Shown piece by piece: positions 35,657-44,811 of a DNA stretch of 64,000 nt (positions are counted from its first letter, which is position 1; each line of letters begins with the position of its first letter). Under the pieces are notes generated by a model. That model made no database searches, had not been told where the DNA came from, and worked only from the letters and a program-made list of their open reading frames with translations. The stretch covers positions 1 to 64,000 of the forward strand of contig CACWLF010000003.1 of NCBI GenBank assembly GCA_902761645.1. Direction: 5' to 3'. Source of the stretch: an uncultured Aeromonadales bacterium (GTDB taxonomy: Bacteria; Pseudomonadota; Gammaproteobacteria; Enterobacterales; Succinivibrionaceae). The position numbers and the translations under genes are program-made.

Positions 35657-36337
35657 CTAGTCCAGGTAAAGATCTGAATCGTTGTACGATGAATTGCTGT
35701 TGTAATTGTTATCATTAGCATTGTAATTACTGTCATTGTACTGGATTGCTTTGTTTATGTTGCGGCTCTGTTTGGAAACCAGATCGTATGCTTCCTTGGT
35801 AATAGGAGTAATCTGGGTGTAGCCGTTGCCGGTAACATTGATCTGTACATAGGCGCCGGAAACCAGACTGGAGTTTTTAGGAGCGTCAATGGTGAAATTC
35901 TGATTATCGAAAGTCACGATGTTGAGACGCAGACCGTCAACGGTGTTGGCACTGTTGGAAATCGCATTGCCGATTAAAAGACCTGCGCCAAGACCGATAA
36001 GACCGCCGATGAGTCCGCCGGCACCGGTTCCGGTATGACCGCCGTGATAATGCTTGTAGTGGTGACTGTGATTGTGATTGCTGTTGTAACCGATTATTCC
36101 GCCTACTACCGCACCGCCGATGGCACCAATGGTGTTCACAGTATCGCGATCAAGATTCTCTTCCTTGATTTTAACCGGAGTTGCACTGATTATGATACCG
36201 TAGGTGGTTTCATAGGTTGTGCCCTCATCGGCAATTCTGCGGTTCTGTGAATCATAGTTGTTGGTGCATCCGCTCAGACCGACAGTGGTAGATGTGGCAA
36301 GGGCAACCATCAGAGCTATATTAAGAATTTTTTTCAT
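35657..36337 (-). CDS. Glycine-zipper lipoprotein, SlyB/Pcp-like
   Basis: Probable outer-membrane lipoprotein. A signal peptide with lipobox LSGC (Cys about 24) is followed by a SlyB-like motif (TYGIIISATPVKIKEE) and two glycine-zipper stretches (GAIGGAVVGGIIGYN and GGLIGGLIGLGAGLLIG). Between the zippers is a His-rich loop (HNHSHHYKHYHGGH), unusual for SlyB and suggesting metal binding. The last 30 residues are Asn/Ser/Tyr/Asp-rich. At 226 residues it is longer than the 155 of E. coli SlyB. Role in envelope integrity is inferred from the family. Confidence 0.85.
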   Translation of the reverse strand: MKKILNIALMVALATSTTVGLSGCTNNYDSQNRRIADEGTTYETTYGIIISATPVKIKEENLDRDTVNTIGAIGGAVVGGIIGYNSNHNHSHHYKHYHGGHTGTGAGGLIGGLIGLGAGLLIGNAISNSANTVDGLRLNIVTFDNQNFTIDAPKNSSLVSGAYVQINVTGNGYTQITPITKEAYDLVSKQSRNINKAIQYNDSNYNANDNNYNSNSSYNDSDLYLD

Positions 36338-36467
36338 CAGTCGTTTTTCCTTAAACTTTGTTAACAGTCATTGTTTATGTAATTCTAATACAAATCAGAA
36401 CATTAGAGATTAAAAAAATCCTAAAGTTCTGATTCATTCTGTCAATATTGATTTAATTGGTTAAAAT

Positions 36468-39400
36468 TTAATCATTATTGAGTGTGCAGCTTCCGTTGGA
36501 ACCGACAATAATTTTCTTCTGGGCAATGAGTTTATCCAGAATCATCTGGAAGTACTCGTTCGAGTTCTTGCTGGAACGTTTGATTCCCAGAATCTTGGAA
36601 GTCTCCTTGATCAGTTCCTCGGAATTAATGCCGATCATGTTTCTCACTACGGTGTAAATTGCGGCAATCACCTCCTGGGAGGCTATGTCGGTGCCGTTGC
36701 GGCTGAGACCGTAATAGCTGCTGCGGTATACGTTGTAGCTGGTCGGATCCTGGCTCCGTTTCCAGTAGTATAGCTGCCCGTTGTAAATATCGCGAACCTT
36801 CACCGCATTGATTCTGATGGCAATATCCCCTCCCAGTTTGCTTTCCAGCTTCTTGTTGGTTCTGCTGATGCCGTAGCATTCGAGCAGCACCTTGTGAAGG
36901 AAGGTCTGGGACATAGGTGCCGCAACCTCGATCAGACGGTTGGCCTTGGCTACAAGCTGATCGTCAAAGCGGTTTGTCAGCAGTGAATCACTCTGAATTT
37001 CACGGCTGTGTTTCAGTTCACTGATTAAATCGACATTCCGGTACGGATCGTTGACAACCGCATTGGTTCGCTGCGCTCCGGCAGAGCTGTCAGGAACGGC
37101 TCTGGAGTTTATCATGTTCTGTCCGGCTGCAGCGCCTCCGGAGGTGCGGTTATCGCCGCCGATTGCAGCCGAGCCTGCAGGAGAGCCGGATGTGATTACC
37201 GGAGGAGGCACCTCTACCGGTTTCGGTTTGGCGTCGGCAATCAGTTTCGCCTTTTTATCAGGATCGGACAGATCCTTCAGAAGTGCAAGCAGACGGTTGA
37301 TTTCCTTCTGGCGGTTGTTCTTCCAGTCAAGAGCCCATACTCTGGTCACGTACCATCCCAGTCCCTCGAGCACCGATACCTGGGTTATTTCCCGATCATA
37401 CACGCTGTGCGCCTGCTGATAGGAACAGCCGTCAAGCATGATGCCGAGAATATATCTGTTTTCGTTGTCCGGATCCACCACCGCGAGATCGATGTTGAAT
37501 TTGGATTTGCCGATGCCGCGATCCACCTTGTAGCCGAGATCGGTCAGCAGATGTTCGATGGATGAGGCAATGTAATCCTTTCGGTTTGCGGATCTGGAGG
37601 CTGCTGATGCATCCATGGTCAGGCGACCGTGTTCGGCGTATTCCAGGAAATTGCGCAGCGCTCTTACGCCTTCGGCGGCGGTGCGGTTCAGATCTATATC
37701 CTCGTAGCCGATGGAACTGAACACCTTCATTTCCTGACGGGCGCGGGTTACCGCCACGTTGAGACGGCGCCATCCTCCGTCACGGTTAAGCGGACCGAAG
37801 TTCATGGTCATCTTTCCGTCACGATCCTTGCCGTAGGCGATGGAGAACAGGATGACGTCTCTTTCGTCACCCTGAACATTTTCCAGATTCTTGATGAACA
37901 GCGGCTCGTCGGAACTGTTGATCCATTCATCGAGTTCCGCATCCTTTCTGCAGGCTTCAAACAGCAGATCGTCAATCAGGTTCTGCTGGCTGATGTTGAA
38001 TGTTACTACTCCGAGAGACTGTCTGCTTTTAACCGGATCCTTGCTTCTGCTGATAATCTCCTTCACGATGGCCTCGGCCTCTCCCTTGTTGGTTCGTTTG
38101 CCGCCGCGTTCAAAGTAGCCGGAGACGCGCTCCAGAGTTACCAGTGATTCACGATCGTTGGTTGAAGGGAAAGTGTACAGATCGTTGCCGTAGAACTGCT
38201 GGTTGCTGAAGGCAATCAGACTTTCGTGACGGCTGCGGTAATGCCACAGCAGATGACTCTGCGGCAGATTGAGCGCCAGAGCGTCATCCAGAATGCTTTC
38301 CAGATCCTCCATTTCGAGATTGTCCTCATCCTCGTTGGCAGACATGAAGAAACTTGTAGGAGGCATCTGTTTAGGATCTCCGACGATTACCGCATTGGCG
38401 CCGCGGGCAATGGCACCTACCGCCTTGCGGGTAGGAAGCTGCGACGCCTCATCGAATACCACCAGATCAAACGGTTCCCGGTTCGGATCCAGATACTGGG
38501 CCACGGAAATCGGACTCATCAGCATGCACGGACACAGTCTCGGAAGCAGATTAGGGATCTGTTCGAACAGTTTGCGGATGGTAAGTCCTCTTCCTTTGTT
38601 TCGGATGGCCCGCTGAAGAATTCCCAGCTCTGAGCTTTTGGCTCCCTCGATTGCAGGATCCGGCAGTTTCGCCAGCAGTCTGTAGTATATTTCCTGCTGG
38701 GCAAGCTTCTGCACCTGCGCGGAAAGTTCCCGGAACATTCTGATTCGTTCGTTGAATTTCGCACTGGAGAAGTTCTTCAGTTCCTCGCTGCTGTCGATTG
38801 CCTGCGTCACCAGCGCCTGGTAGACGGCATGGTTGTAATGATCCATAACCTCGTCATTTTCGAGTTCGGTCATGTACAGATCCACAACCGGCTTCAGTCC
38901 CAGCTCGACAGCCTGGTGCTTGTTTCTGTTAAAGAGCATCCATTCGCGGAGAACCTCGATATGATCATTGAGGTATGAAATCATTTCACGGTTTGCATCA
39001 AACCAGTCGCCGATTACGCTGTCACGGCTGAAGTGCAGTTTTTCATCCAGCAGGTTCAGCTGCACAAGATATTTGTCCCATGCCTTTTCCGTGTCTCTGC
39101 AGTCACGGACCAGATCTCCGTCGGAAAGAACATTCAGATCGAGTCCGATGTCCGAAAGATGCTTTAAAATTTCCTGCGCGTGCTGAACTGATTCTGCAAT
39201 TCTGTTCCAGTCTGTACGCTGGCCCTGATACAGTTCTCCCAGATTATCAGCCTGGGATTTAAGCATGGCCTGAGCCTCGGAAATTGCTGCCGACCGTTTC
39301 TGCAGTCTGCCGATAACCTGTGCCAGATCCACGGAGGAAAAATCATTCTTTTTGTAGTAGCCCATATATTTGCCGACAAGTTTGCGGTTGGCAAAGAATC

Positions 39401-42400
39401 TCGGCAGGAACCACTTGTTCATTACAGCTGTGTATTCGCTTTGAAGCTGATCCGCATCAAGTTCGAAGAGTTCATCCTTCCATTCCTGGCTCATTTCCTG
39501 GCGGATTTTCACGGCTGATTCGTATCTGTCCGTCATATCGGTTATTTCGTTCAGTACGCGGTTATGACTTTCCGAACTGTACCATGCTTTCGGCAGAGAG
39601 GTCAGAGTGTTGATCTCCCTGATGAGACGGGTAAATTCCGCAACGTTGCCGTAGTTTTTCAGGGACTGTTTCAGCAGCCGGTTTGTCTTTTTACAGCATT
39701 CGCTGAATTTTTCAAATACCTGACTGTAGCTGTCAAGCTGTGAAGGAAGTTCCTGACGCAGCTGTTCGCTGTAATCACCGCCGTCAATCAGACTGAGAGG
39801 ATGACCGGATATTTCTCCGAGTTCCCTTCCCATTGCCACAAGCTCCTGAAGTACCTTTTCTAGTTCCGCGAGCTTCTCCTTGTCAAGGGTTCTGACGTAA
39901 TCGGCAGAGAAGGTCAGAGGTGTTTCCAGATCTATGTTGTGCTCGTAGAGATTAAGCAGTTCATAGGTATTGTATCCGCATGGCTGTACCGCCTTCAGGG
40001 CCCGTACGTATTTTGCAAGTTCGCCGCGCAGTCGGCTCAGCTGGTTTGCTTTTTCGCTGTATATCGAGTGACCGTTTTCACGGGCCAGTTCGAGAGTCTT
40101 CTGCAGCTGTTCCAGAATGGCTGATTTCTTTGCCTTGTTTGAATGAATTTCAAGACAGAAATCGCCCAGACCGATTTTGGTCAGTCGTTTTTCAACCACC
40201 GCAAGAGCCGCCATTTTTTCTGCAACAAACAGCACTGATTTCCCCTTGCCCAGAGCGTTGCCGATAAGACCGGTAATTGTCTGGGATTTTCCTGTTCCCG
40301 GAGGTCCGTGCAGAACAAAGCTTTCACCGTTTGCCGCCGCATTGATTGCATACAGCTGTGATGCATCGGCAGCAATCGGCAGAATGGCGTCATCCTCGTC
40401 AACCTCTTCAGGAATGGTTGTGAAGTTTGAATTCCAGCTTAATTTGCCGTCAATCAGACTTTTTACAATCTTATTTTTGCTAAGATCGTCACTGCGGTTT
40501 CTGATATCATTCCACATGACGAACTGGGTAAATGAGAATATTCCGATGTAGCCTGATTCAAGAACATCCCAGCGAGGCTGATCTACAATGGCCTTTCTCA
40601 CTGTATTCATCACGAGACGAATGTCAATGCCGTGCTCATCTGCAGGAAGCGGATCAAGACCGTTGATTTCGATTTTAAAATCCTGCTTGATTTTTTCCAG
40701 AATGGTAAAGTTCATCATCGGATCGTCGTCGCGTAAACGCAGACTGAATCCAGAAAGCGCGCTTCTGCGGGTGATTTCAATCGGCAGAAGCACTATAGGA
40801 GCATAGCGCGCTTTGGTGCTGCGCTCGTTTTCATACCATTTCAGCAGACCGAGAGCAAGATAAAGGGTATTGGTACCGTTTTCCTCCAGGGATACTTTGG
40901 CGGCACGGAACAGTTCCTTCAGTTTTTCCTTCAGCACCGCATCGGTAAGAATGGAACGGAGTCTCCTGTTTTTGAAATCCTGATCCACAATGTCCTTGAA
41001 CTCGGGAAGATTGTGAATGGTATCGAAACTGATATCCTCGTTTCTGAAATTTACCTCCTCCGGACGCGGAAGAATTACAAAATTTTCACCGTCGGCCAGA
41101 TAATCCTCGAACTGATCCAGTGAATTGCACAGAACCGGGATCAGAACCTTGTTGAGACGCATGCTGATCAGTGTATTGCGCAGACCGAGATCAAGCAGTT
41201 TTCTTTCCCAGACCTGTTTTTTGGTAAGTTCGGCTGTGCTGCCGCTCAGCACCACCGTATCCGACAGGCGATCGGGAGAATAGGATTTGAGATTGTCAAG
41301 CTGCGGACGTTCAATTGTCCAGCCGCTGTCGCTTTTAATTCTCATCGGCAGAGGAGAGTAGCCGTAAACACGGGCGCATTTTACATCGATGATGTATTCC
41401 ACCGCATCAAGATTCTTGAGATTCTGCAGAGCCATCTGCTGCGCTTTTTTGAAATCCGAATGACTGAGAAGAGCAGTGGCTTCCACTATGGCTATTTCGT
41501 TGATTCCGTCGGCAATTCGTTTGGTTATGTTCGAAGCGTCATCCTGAACAACATTCGGAAAGTTTTTCTGCTCAAGCCAGAAACCTACAAAGGCATGATC
41601 TCCGGTTAGAATGAGCAGCGGGTTGATTCCAACCGCTTCGAGCAGTCCGGCATACAGCAGGGATAGATCAAGGCAGTTTCCCTGTTTCTGGTTTAAAACC
41701 TGATCGCAGAGTTTGATTCGCTGACCTACGGTTGCATATCCGCCCTTGCTGACCACATAAAGCATGTTTCTTTTTCGCAGCGCCTCGTAGAGAGCAGCTC
41801 CCATCTGCAGCGTACGGTTCGGATCCTCCGAAAGGTATCCGTCGAACTGGTTGTCCAGTCCCCAGCTCTGCATAATGTCGGCAGCTTCCGAAATCACATC
41901 GCCGTATACCGGATGATTAGGCATTACGTAGGTTGCCAGCAGTTCCGGATACAAAGATGTTCCTAGCCATTCATCATATGCCAGAACATTTATTTCTGCG
42001 GTTACGGTCTGAATCAGATTCTGGTTTTCGTCAATCAGTTCGAATGCAAGACTTCCGGTCAGCTTTTCATTGATATTGACAAGATAATCGGCATTAAGAA
42101 TCACACTGGCGTCACTTATGGTGATGCGCTCGATGGCCGGCAGAGCGTCCAGCCGGATGTATGCGGTTTCGGCAAAGGAAGGTGTTGAACGGATTCTGAG
42201 AGTGATGTTCTTCAGATCCTCAGCCGATTTATTGAAAATCGTAATTGATTTTACAATCGGTATTCTGTTCTGCTGCAGAGCAAAGTTGATATGACCGGCA
42301 ACGGAAACCTCGATGTTCAGATCTCTGTTGATTTTTCGTTCCAGTTCATTTCTCTGAATATTGCTTTCATTTGCAGTTTCAGTAATATTTTCATTGGTAT

Positions 42401-42404
42401 CCAT
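36468..42404 (-). CDS. Giant DUF4011-type helicase with REase fold (possible phage defence)
   Basis: 1978 residues. Order seen: an N-terminal beta-rich part (1-145); a transglutaminase-like segment with C244 (QGNCLDLSLLYAGLL) and H270 (GDHAFVGFW); a DUF4011-like region (about 385-650); superfamily 1 helicase with Walker A LHGPPGTGKSQT (about 700), a large insertion, Walker B VVFDEASQ (about 1317), GDPKQMPP and AVTRAR (about 1550); a small endonuclease-like domain (about 1610-1710, IDLAVVDPDNENRYILGIML, of the MTES_1575/Vsr type); and a DUF3320-like C terminus (about 1790-1970). The DUF4011-helicase-nuclease layout matches proteins reported as single-gene anti-phage systems (Hhe). Defence is inference. 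It stands alone with its own ATG, and no partner gene is adjacent. Confidence 0.85.
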   Translation of the reverse strand: MDTNENITETANESNIQRNELERKINRDLNIEVSVAGHINFALQQNRIPIVKSITIFNKSAEDLKNITLRIRSTPSFAETAYIRLDALPAIERITISDASVILNADYLVNINEKLTGSLAFELIDENQNLIQTVTAEINVLAYDEWLGTSLYPELLATYVMPNHPVYGDVISEAADIMQSWGLDNQFDGYLSEDPNRTLQMGAALYEALRKRNMLYVVSKGGYATVGQRIKLCDQVLNQKQGNCLDLSLLYAGLLEAVGINPLLILTGDHAFVGFWLEQKNFPNVVQDDASNITKRIADGINEIAIVEATALLSHSDFKKAQQMALQNLKNLDAVEYIIDVKCARVYGYSPLPMRIKSDSGWTIERPQLDNLKSYSPDRLSDTVVLSGSTAELTKKQVWERKLLDLGLRNTLISMRLNKVLIPVLCNSLDQFEDYLADGENFVILPRPEEVNFRNEDISFDTIHNLPEFKDIVDQDFKNRRLRSILTDAVLKEKLKELFRAAKVSLEENGTNTLYLALGLLKWYENERSTKARYAPIVLLPIEITRRSALSGFSLRLRDDDPMMNFTILEKIKQDFKIEINGLDPLPADEHGIDIRLVMNTVRKAIVDQPRWDVLESGYIGIFSFTQFVMWNDIRNRSDDLSKNKIVKSLIDGKLSWNSNFTTIPEEVDEDDAILPIAADASQLYAINAAANGESFVLHGPPGTGKSQTITGLIGNALGKGKSVLFVAEKMAALAVVEKRLTKIGLGDFCLEIHSNKAKKSAILEQLQKTLELARENGHSIYSEKANQLSRLRGELAKYVRALKAVQPCGYNTYELLNLYEHNIDLETPLTFSADYVRTLDKEKLAELEKVLQELVAMGRELGEISGHPLSLIDGGDYSEQLRQELPSQLDSYSQVFEKFSECCKKTNRLLKQSLKNYGNVAEFTRLIREINTLTSLPKAWYSSESHNRVLNEITDMTDRYESAVKIRQEMSQEWKDELFELDADQLQSEYTAVMNKWFLPRFFANRKLVGKYMGYYKKNDFSSVDLAQVIGRLQKRSAAISEAQAMLKSQADNLGELYQGQRTDWNRIAESVQHAQEILKHLSDIGLDLNVLSDGDLVRDCRDTEKAWDKYLVQLNLLDEKLHFSRDSVIGDWFDANREMISYLNDHIEVLREWMLFNRNKHQAVELGLKPVVDLYMTELENDEVMDHYNHAVYQALVTQAIDSSEELKNFSSAKFNERIRMFRELSAQVQKLAQQEIYYRLLAKLPDPAIEGAKSSELGILQRAIRNKGRGLTIRKLFEQIPNLLPRLCPCMLMSPISVAQYLDPNREPFDLVVFDEASQLPTRKAVGAIARGANAVIVGDPKQMPPTSFFMSANEDEDNLEMEDLESILDDALALNLPQSHLLWHYRSRHESLIAFSNQQFYGNDLYTFPSTNDRESLVTLERVSGYFERGGKRTNKGEAEAIVKEIISRSKDPVKSRQSLGVVTFNISQQNLIDDLLFEACRKDAELDEWINSSDEPLFIKNLENVQGDERDVILFSIAYGKDRDGKMTMNFGPLNRDGGWRRLNVAVTRARQEMKVFSSIGYEDIDLNRTAAEGVRALRNFLEYAEHGRLTMDASAASRSANRKDYIASSIEHLLTDLGYKVDRGIGKSKFNIDLAVVDPDNENRYILGIMLDGCSYQQAHSVYDREITQVSVLEGLGWYVTRVWALDWKNNRQKEINRLLALLKDLSDPDKKAKLIADAKPKPVEVPPPVITSGSPAGSAAIGGDNRTSGGAAAGQNMINSRAVPDSSAGAQRTNAVVNDPYRNVDLISELKHSREIQSDSLLTNRFDDQLVAKANRLIEVAAPMSQTFLHKVLLECYGISRTNKKLESKLGGDIAIRINAVKVRDIYNGQLYYWKRSQDPTSYNVYRSSYYGLSRNGTDIASQEVIAAIYTVVRNMIGINSEELIKETSKILGIKRSSKNSNEYFQMILDKLIAQKKIIVGSNGSCTLNND

Positions 42405-42597
42405 ATAGAGAAAATTACCTTAAAAATCAGTTGGTTAAAAATAACAAAATTTAAGCTCCGTCTTTTACTGCCCAGTATGACAGCGTAAAGACAGGCTTAA
42501 ATCAACGAATAATATAATAATCGCAATTTGCACAAATCAGCCGTCAGAGAGAAATATATTATGCTGAACCGTCCGTCCTGCGATCTTTAAATCAGAA

Positions 42598-43149
42598 TCA
42601 CAGGGATTTTATTCTGTCGGCAATCAGTGCCGCATGTTTCCTGGCGGCGGCAATTAATCCGTTTTTCTGCTCTTCGGTTGTAACTCCCGGAATATAGAAT
42701 ATCCCTCCGAGATGGAAGGTTTCAAGGTAGTTCAGACCGCAAAGCGCCGCGCACTGGTGCAGAGGAAGCAGAAGCTCGTCAAGGGTATGATTCTGCGGTT
42801 TTCCCGGCTGATATGCATCGGCCGGTGAACCGGTCGTTCCCGAAACAATAAGTTTTTTTCCTCCAAGTTTCGCGGTGGAGCCGTGGGCAAAACCGTGGCT
42901 CATTACATCCTCCTGCCATTTTTTCATAAGTGACGGAAGGCCGTACCAGTATACAGGAAACTGCCACACAATCAGATCTGCGTCAAGCAGTGCCTGCTGC
43001 TCGGCCTGCACATCAATTCTGTAATCGGGATAGAGCGCTCCGAGATCTCGTACTGTTACTTCCGGCAGCTGCTTTAGTTCATTGATTATTGTTGCATTTG
43101 CTATGGATTTTTCCAAATGCGGATGACCTGATATAACTACTACTTTCAT
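42598..43149 (-). CDS. KefF/MdaB-type NAD(P)H flavin oxidoreductase
   Basis: Flavodoxin-fold quinone or flavin reductase of 183 residues. The fold signature is clear: VVVISGHPHLEKSIANATI at the FMN phosphate site, VWQFPVYWYGLPSLMKKWQE and GTTGSPADAY. KefF, its closest well-known relative, regulates a glutathione-gated potassium channel, but no kefC is adjacent, so a general quinone or nitro-compound reductase is as likely. Single gene. Confidence 0.9.
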   Translation of the reverse strand: MKVVVISGHPHLEKSIANATIINELKQLPEVTVRDLGALYPDYRIDVQAEQQALLDADLIVWQFPVYWYGLPSLMKKWQEDVMSHGFAHGSTAKLGGKKLIVSGTTGSPADAYQPGKPQNHTLDELLLPLHQCAALCGLNYLETFHLGGIFYIPGVTTEEQKNGLIAAARKHAALIADRIKSL

Positions 43150-43430
43150 ACAAAATCTCCAGCAATGTAAGTCGGATTATCAAAAACAGAGAACGGATTT
43201 AAAAACAAATCCCCCACCGTAATTTTATTGATTTTTGGAGTGGAATAGTGAGAGAAAAATCTAAAAAACGATCAGAGATCTGTTTTTTTATTTTCAGGTT
43301 CGGAGGCATACATAAGGTGCGCGTGATTTCATTTTTTTGATTGCTTGAACAGACAGATTGTCAAACACGTGATTTTTATGGAAACTGAAAATCAAATGTA
43401 TCCGGTGCCTGATTCAACTGAATCTGCAAA
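43150..43430. other. Non-coding gap before Rpn gene end
   Basis: AT-rich. No gene is seen. From 43399 it belongs to the segment that is duplicated at 44716. Confidence 0.5.
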
Positions 43431-43716
43431 AATAAAAAGGAGAACAAACATTGCTGTTTATTCTCCGAAGACTCAAAAGAATTAAAAAACGATTTTACAG
43501 ACTGTCGATTTTTTCTTTGCTTAATCCTGTCAGATTAATGATTTCGTTTGTGTTTTTTCCTTCGTTTTTCAGGTATTTTGCAAACCGAATTATTGTTTCA
43601 TCTTTTTCTGCCAGTTTTTTATCTTTGTCAGCTATTATCAGATCTCTTTGTCTTATTGCATCCTCAAAGGTAAAAGATTCTTCTATTTCCTGAACCAGAT
43701 ATGCATCATAATCCAT
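43399..43716 (-). repeat. Duplicated segment, copy 1 (3' end of Rpn gene plus terminator)
   Basis: Nearly identical to 44716-45264 except for the expanded 21-bp repeat there. It covers the terminator and the last 70 or so codons of the Rpn gene. Confidence 0.85.
43431..43466 (-). terminator. Terminator of Rpn-family gene
   Basis: GGAGAA-x-AAAC pairs with GTTT-x-TTCTCC around a 6-base loop, with TTTTTATTTTT following on the minus strand. The same element is repeated after the decayed copy. Confidence 0.8.
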
Positions 43717-44445
43717 ATTCAATACCTCAAGTTCAATTTTCGATAATTTCCTTGACAGATACATCAGCCATCTGTCTGATTTTGACAGTTTGGAAATGTA
43801 GTCTCTAGGATTTTTACTGATTTGTCTTAATTTTAACAGCTTTTCATTGAATTTGCTTGATTCAAATGTGATTATGTAGCCATCATTGAAATTTAAATCC
43901 TGCAGAATAATGTTTTCGTTAACTGTTCCTTGGTCAACATTGAAGTTGCTTCCTGTATTGGAGGTTCCTTTAAGTATTTCTGCAATGTTCCTGATTCTGT
44001 GTGTTACGTACTCATCTTCAAAAAATGTTTCGTTCAGTATGGCAATGCATATGGTCTGATTCGGAAGTTCGTTTGGTTCTCCTTTCTTTGGAAGTATTGA
44101 TTGCATGATTTTGTTTCTGTAGATCATTATGCGCTGAATCAGTTGATGCTGCCTGTACGCCTGAACTTCAATGTTGACCTTGTCTCCGTTCTGCGTTCGT
44201 ACCAGTACATCTACCAGACTCGATTTTTTCTGATCATTGCCGGCGTTAAGTTCAGAGTTGCAGAAAGTGAGATCTGTATAGGCATTTTCACCTTCAAGCA
44301 TCAGCAGACTGTTTATCAGATTCAGGGTGATAAACTTTGATTTTTCGTTGTTGAAAATATACTTGAACAGTCTGTCGTTGAACATATTGCGGCAAACAGT
44401 CTGGCCATTATATGTACCAATGATAATAGGATTGAAATCCGTCAT
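43495..44445 (-). CDS. Rpn-family PD-(D/E)XK nuclease / transposase-like protein
   Basis: Member of the Rpn/YhgA-like family (PD-(D/E)XK nuclease transposase family), linked in E. coli to DNA cutting and recombination. The N-terminal part (about 20-115) has the nuclease core with D in SSLVDVLVRTQNGDK and the E-x-Q pair in VNIEVQAYRQHQLI. The C-terminal 70 residues form a short coiled coil (two 7-residue units of the LAEKDKK type) and a helix-turn-helix-like end (NEIINLTGLSKEKIDSL). Intact at 316 residues. A decayed copy lies 1.3 kb away. Despite the family name I see no terminal inverted repeats, so it is not an insertion sequence. Confidence 0.9.
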   Translation of the reverse strand: MTDFNPIIIGTYNGQTVCRNMFNDRLFKYIFNNEKSKFITLNLINSLLMLEGENAYTDLTFCNSELNAGNDQKKSSLVDVLVRTQNGDKVNIEVQAYRQHQLIQRIMIYRNKIMQSILPKKGEPNELPNQTICIAILNETFFEDEYVTHRIRNIAEILKGTSNTGSNFNVDQGTVNENIILQDLNFNDGYIITFESSKFNEKLLKLRQISKNPRDYISKLSKSDRWLMYLSRKLSKIELEVLNMDYDAYLVQEIEESFTFEDAIRQRDLIIADKDKKLAEKDETIIRFAKYLKNEGKNTNEIINLTGLSKEKIDSL

Positions 44446-44493
44446 AAAATAACTCCGTTTTTATATTGATTAAAAATATGAATGTAAAAGAAT

Positions 44494-44522
44494 ATTATAC
44501 GACACATCGTATTCTTTAAAAA
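44494..44522 (-). promoter_or_regulatory. Possible promoter of Rpn gene
   Basis: Minus-strand TATAAT at 44494-44499 with a weak -35 (TTTTTA) at 17 bases. An imperfect inverted repeat (GAATACGA ... TCGTATAATATTC) overlaps the -10 and could be an operator. Confidence 0.4.
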
Positions 44523-44715
44523 TAATGATACACTGTTTGAAATTTGTTTGTCAATATAATATGTATAATACTGACGTGTAATGTAATTTTCTTTATATTT
44601 TGGTTGGTTGTGATTTTACGCAAGTAGGTTATGGGTACCGATTTGTTGAAGCAACAGGAAAAATATCATGATGTCCGTGTATTTGATGAGATGGCTGAAT
44701 GTTTCATCAAATGAA
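44523..44715. other. Gap between the two Rpn copies
   Basis: AT-rich, without a recognisable gene. A 27-codon frame (44631-44714, plus strand) with a weak TAGG site ends at the duplication boundary; it may be a fragment of a lost gene. Confidence 0.4.
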
Positions 44716-44748
44716 TATCCGGTGCCTGATTCAGCTGAATCTGCAAAA

Positions 44749-44783
44749 ATAAAAAGGAGAACAAACATTGCTGTTTATTCTCC
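44749..44783 (-). terminator. Terminator of decayed Rpn copy
   Basis: Same GGAGAA-x-AAAC / GTTT-x-TTCTCC stem as after the intact gene. Confidence 0.75.
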
Positions 44784-44811
44784 GAAGACTCAAAAGAATT
44801 AAAAAATGATT

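Noticed and set aside
43495..44445. Insertion sequence, from the transposase-like family name of the Rpn gene
   Set aside because: No terminal inverted repeats or target-site duplications are seen at either end. The repeated flanks are direct copies of the gene's 3' end.
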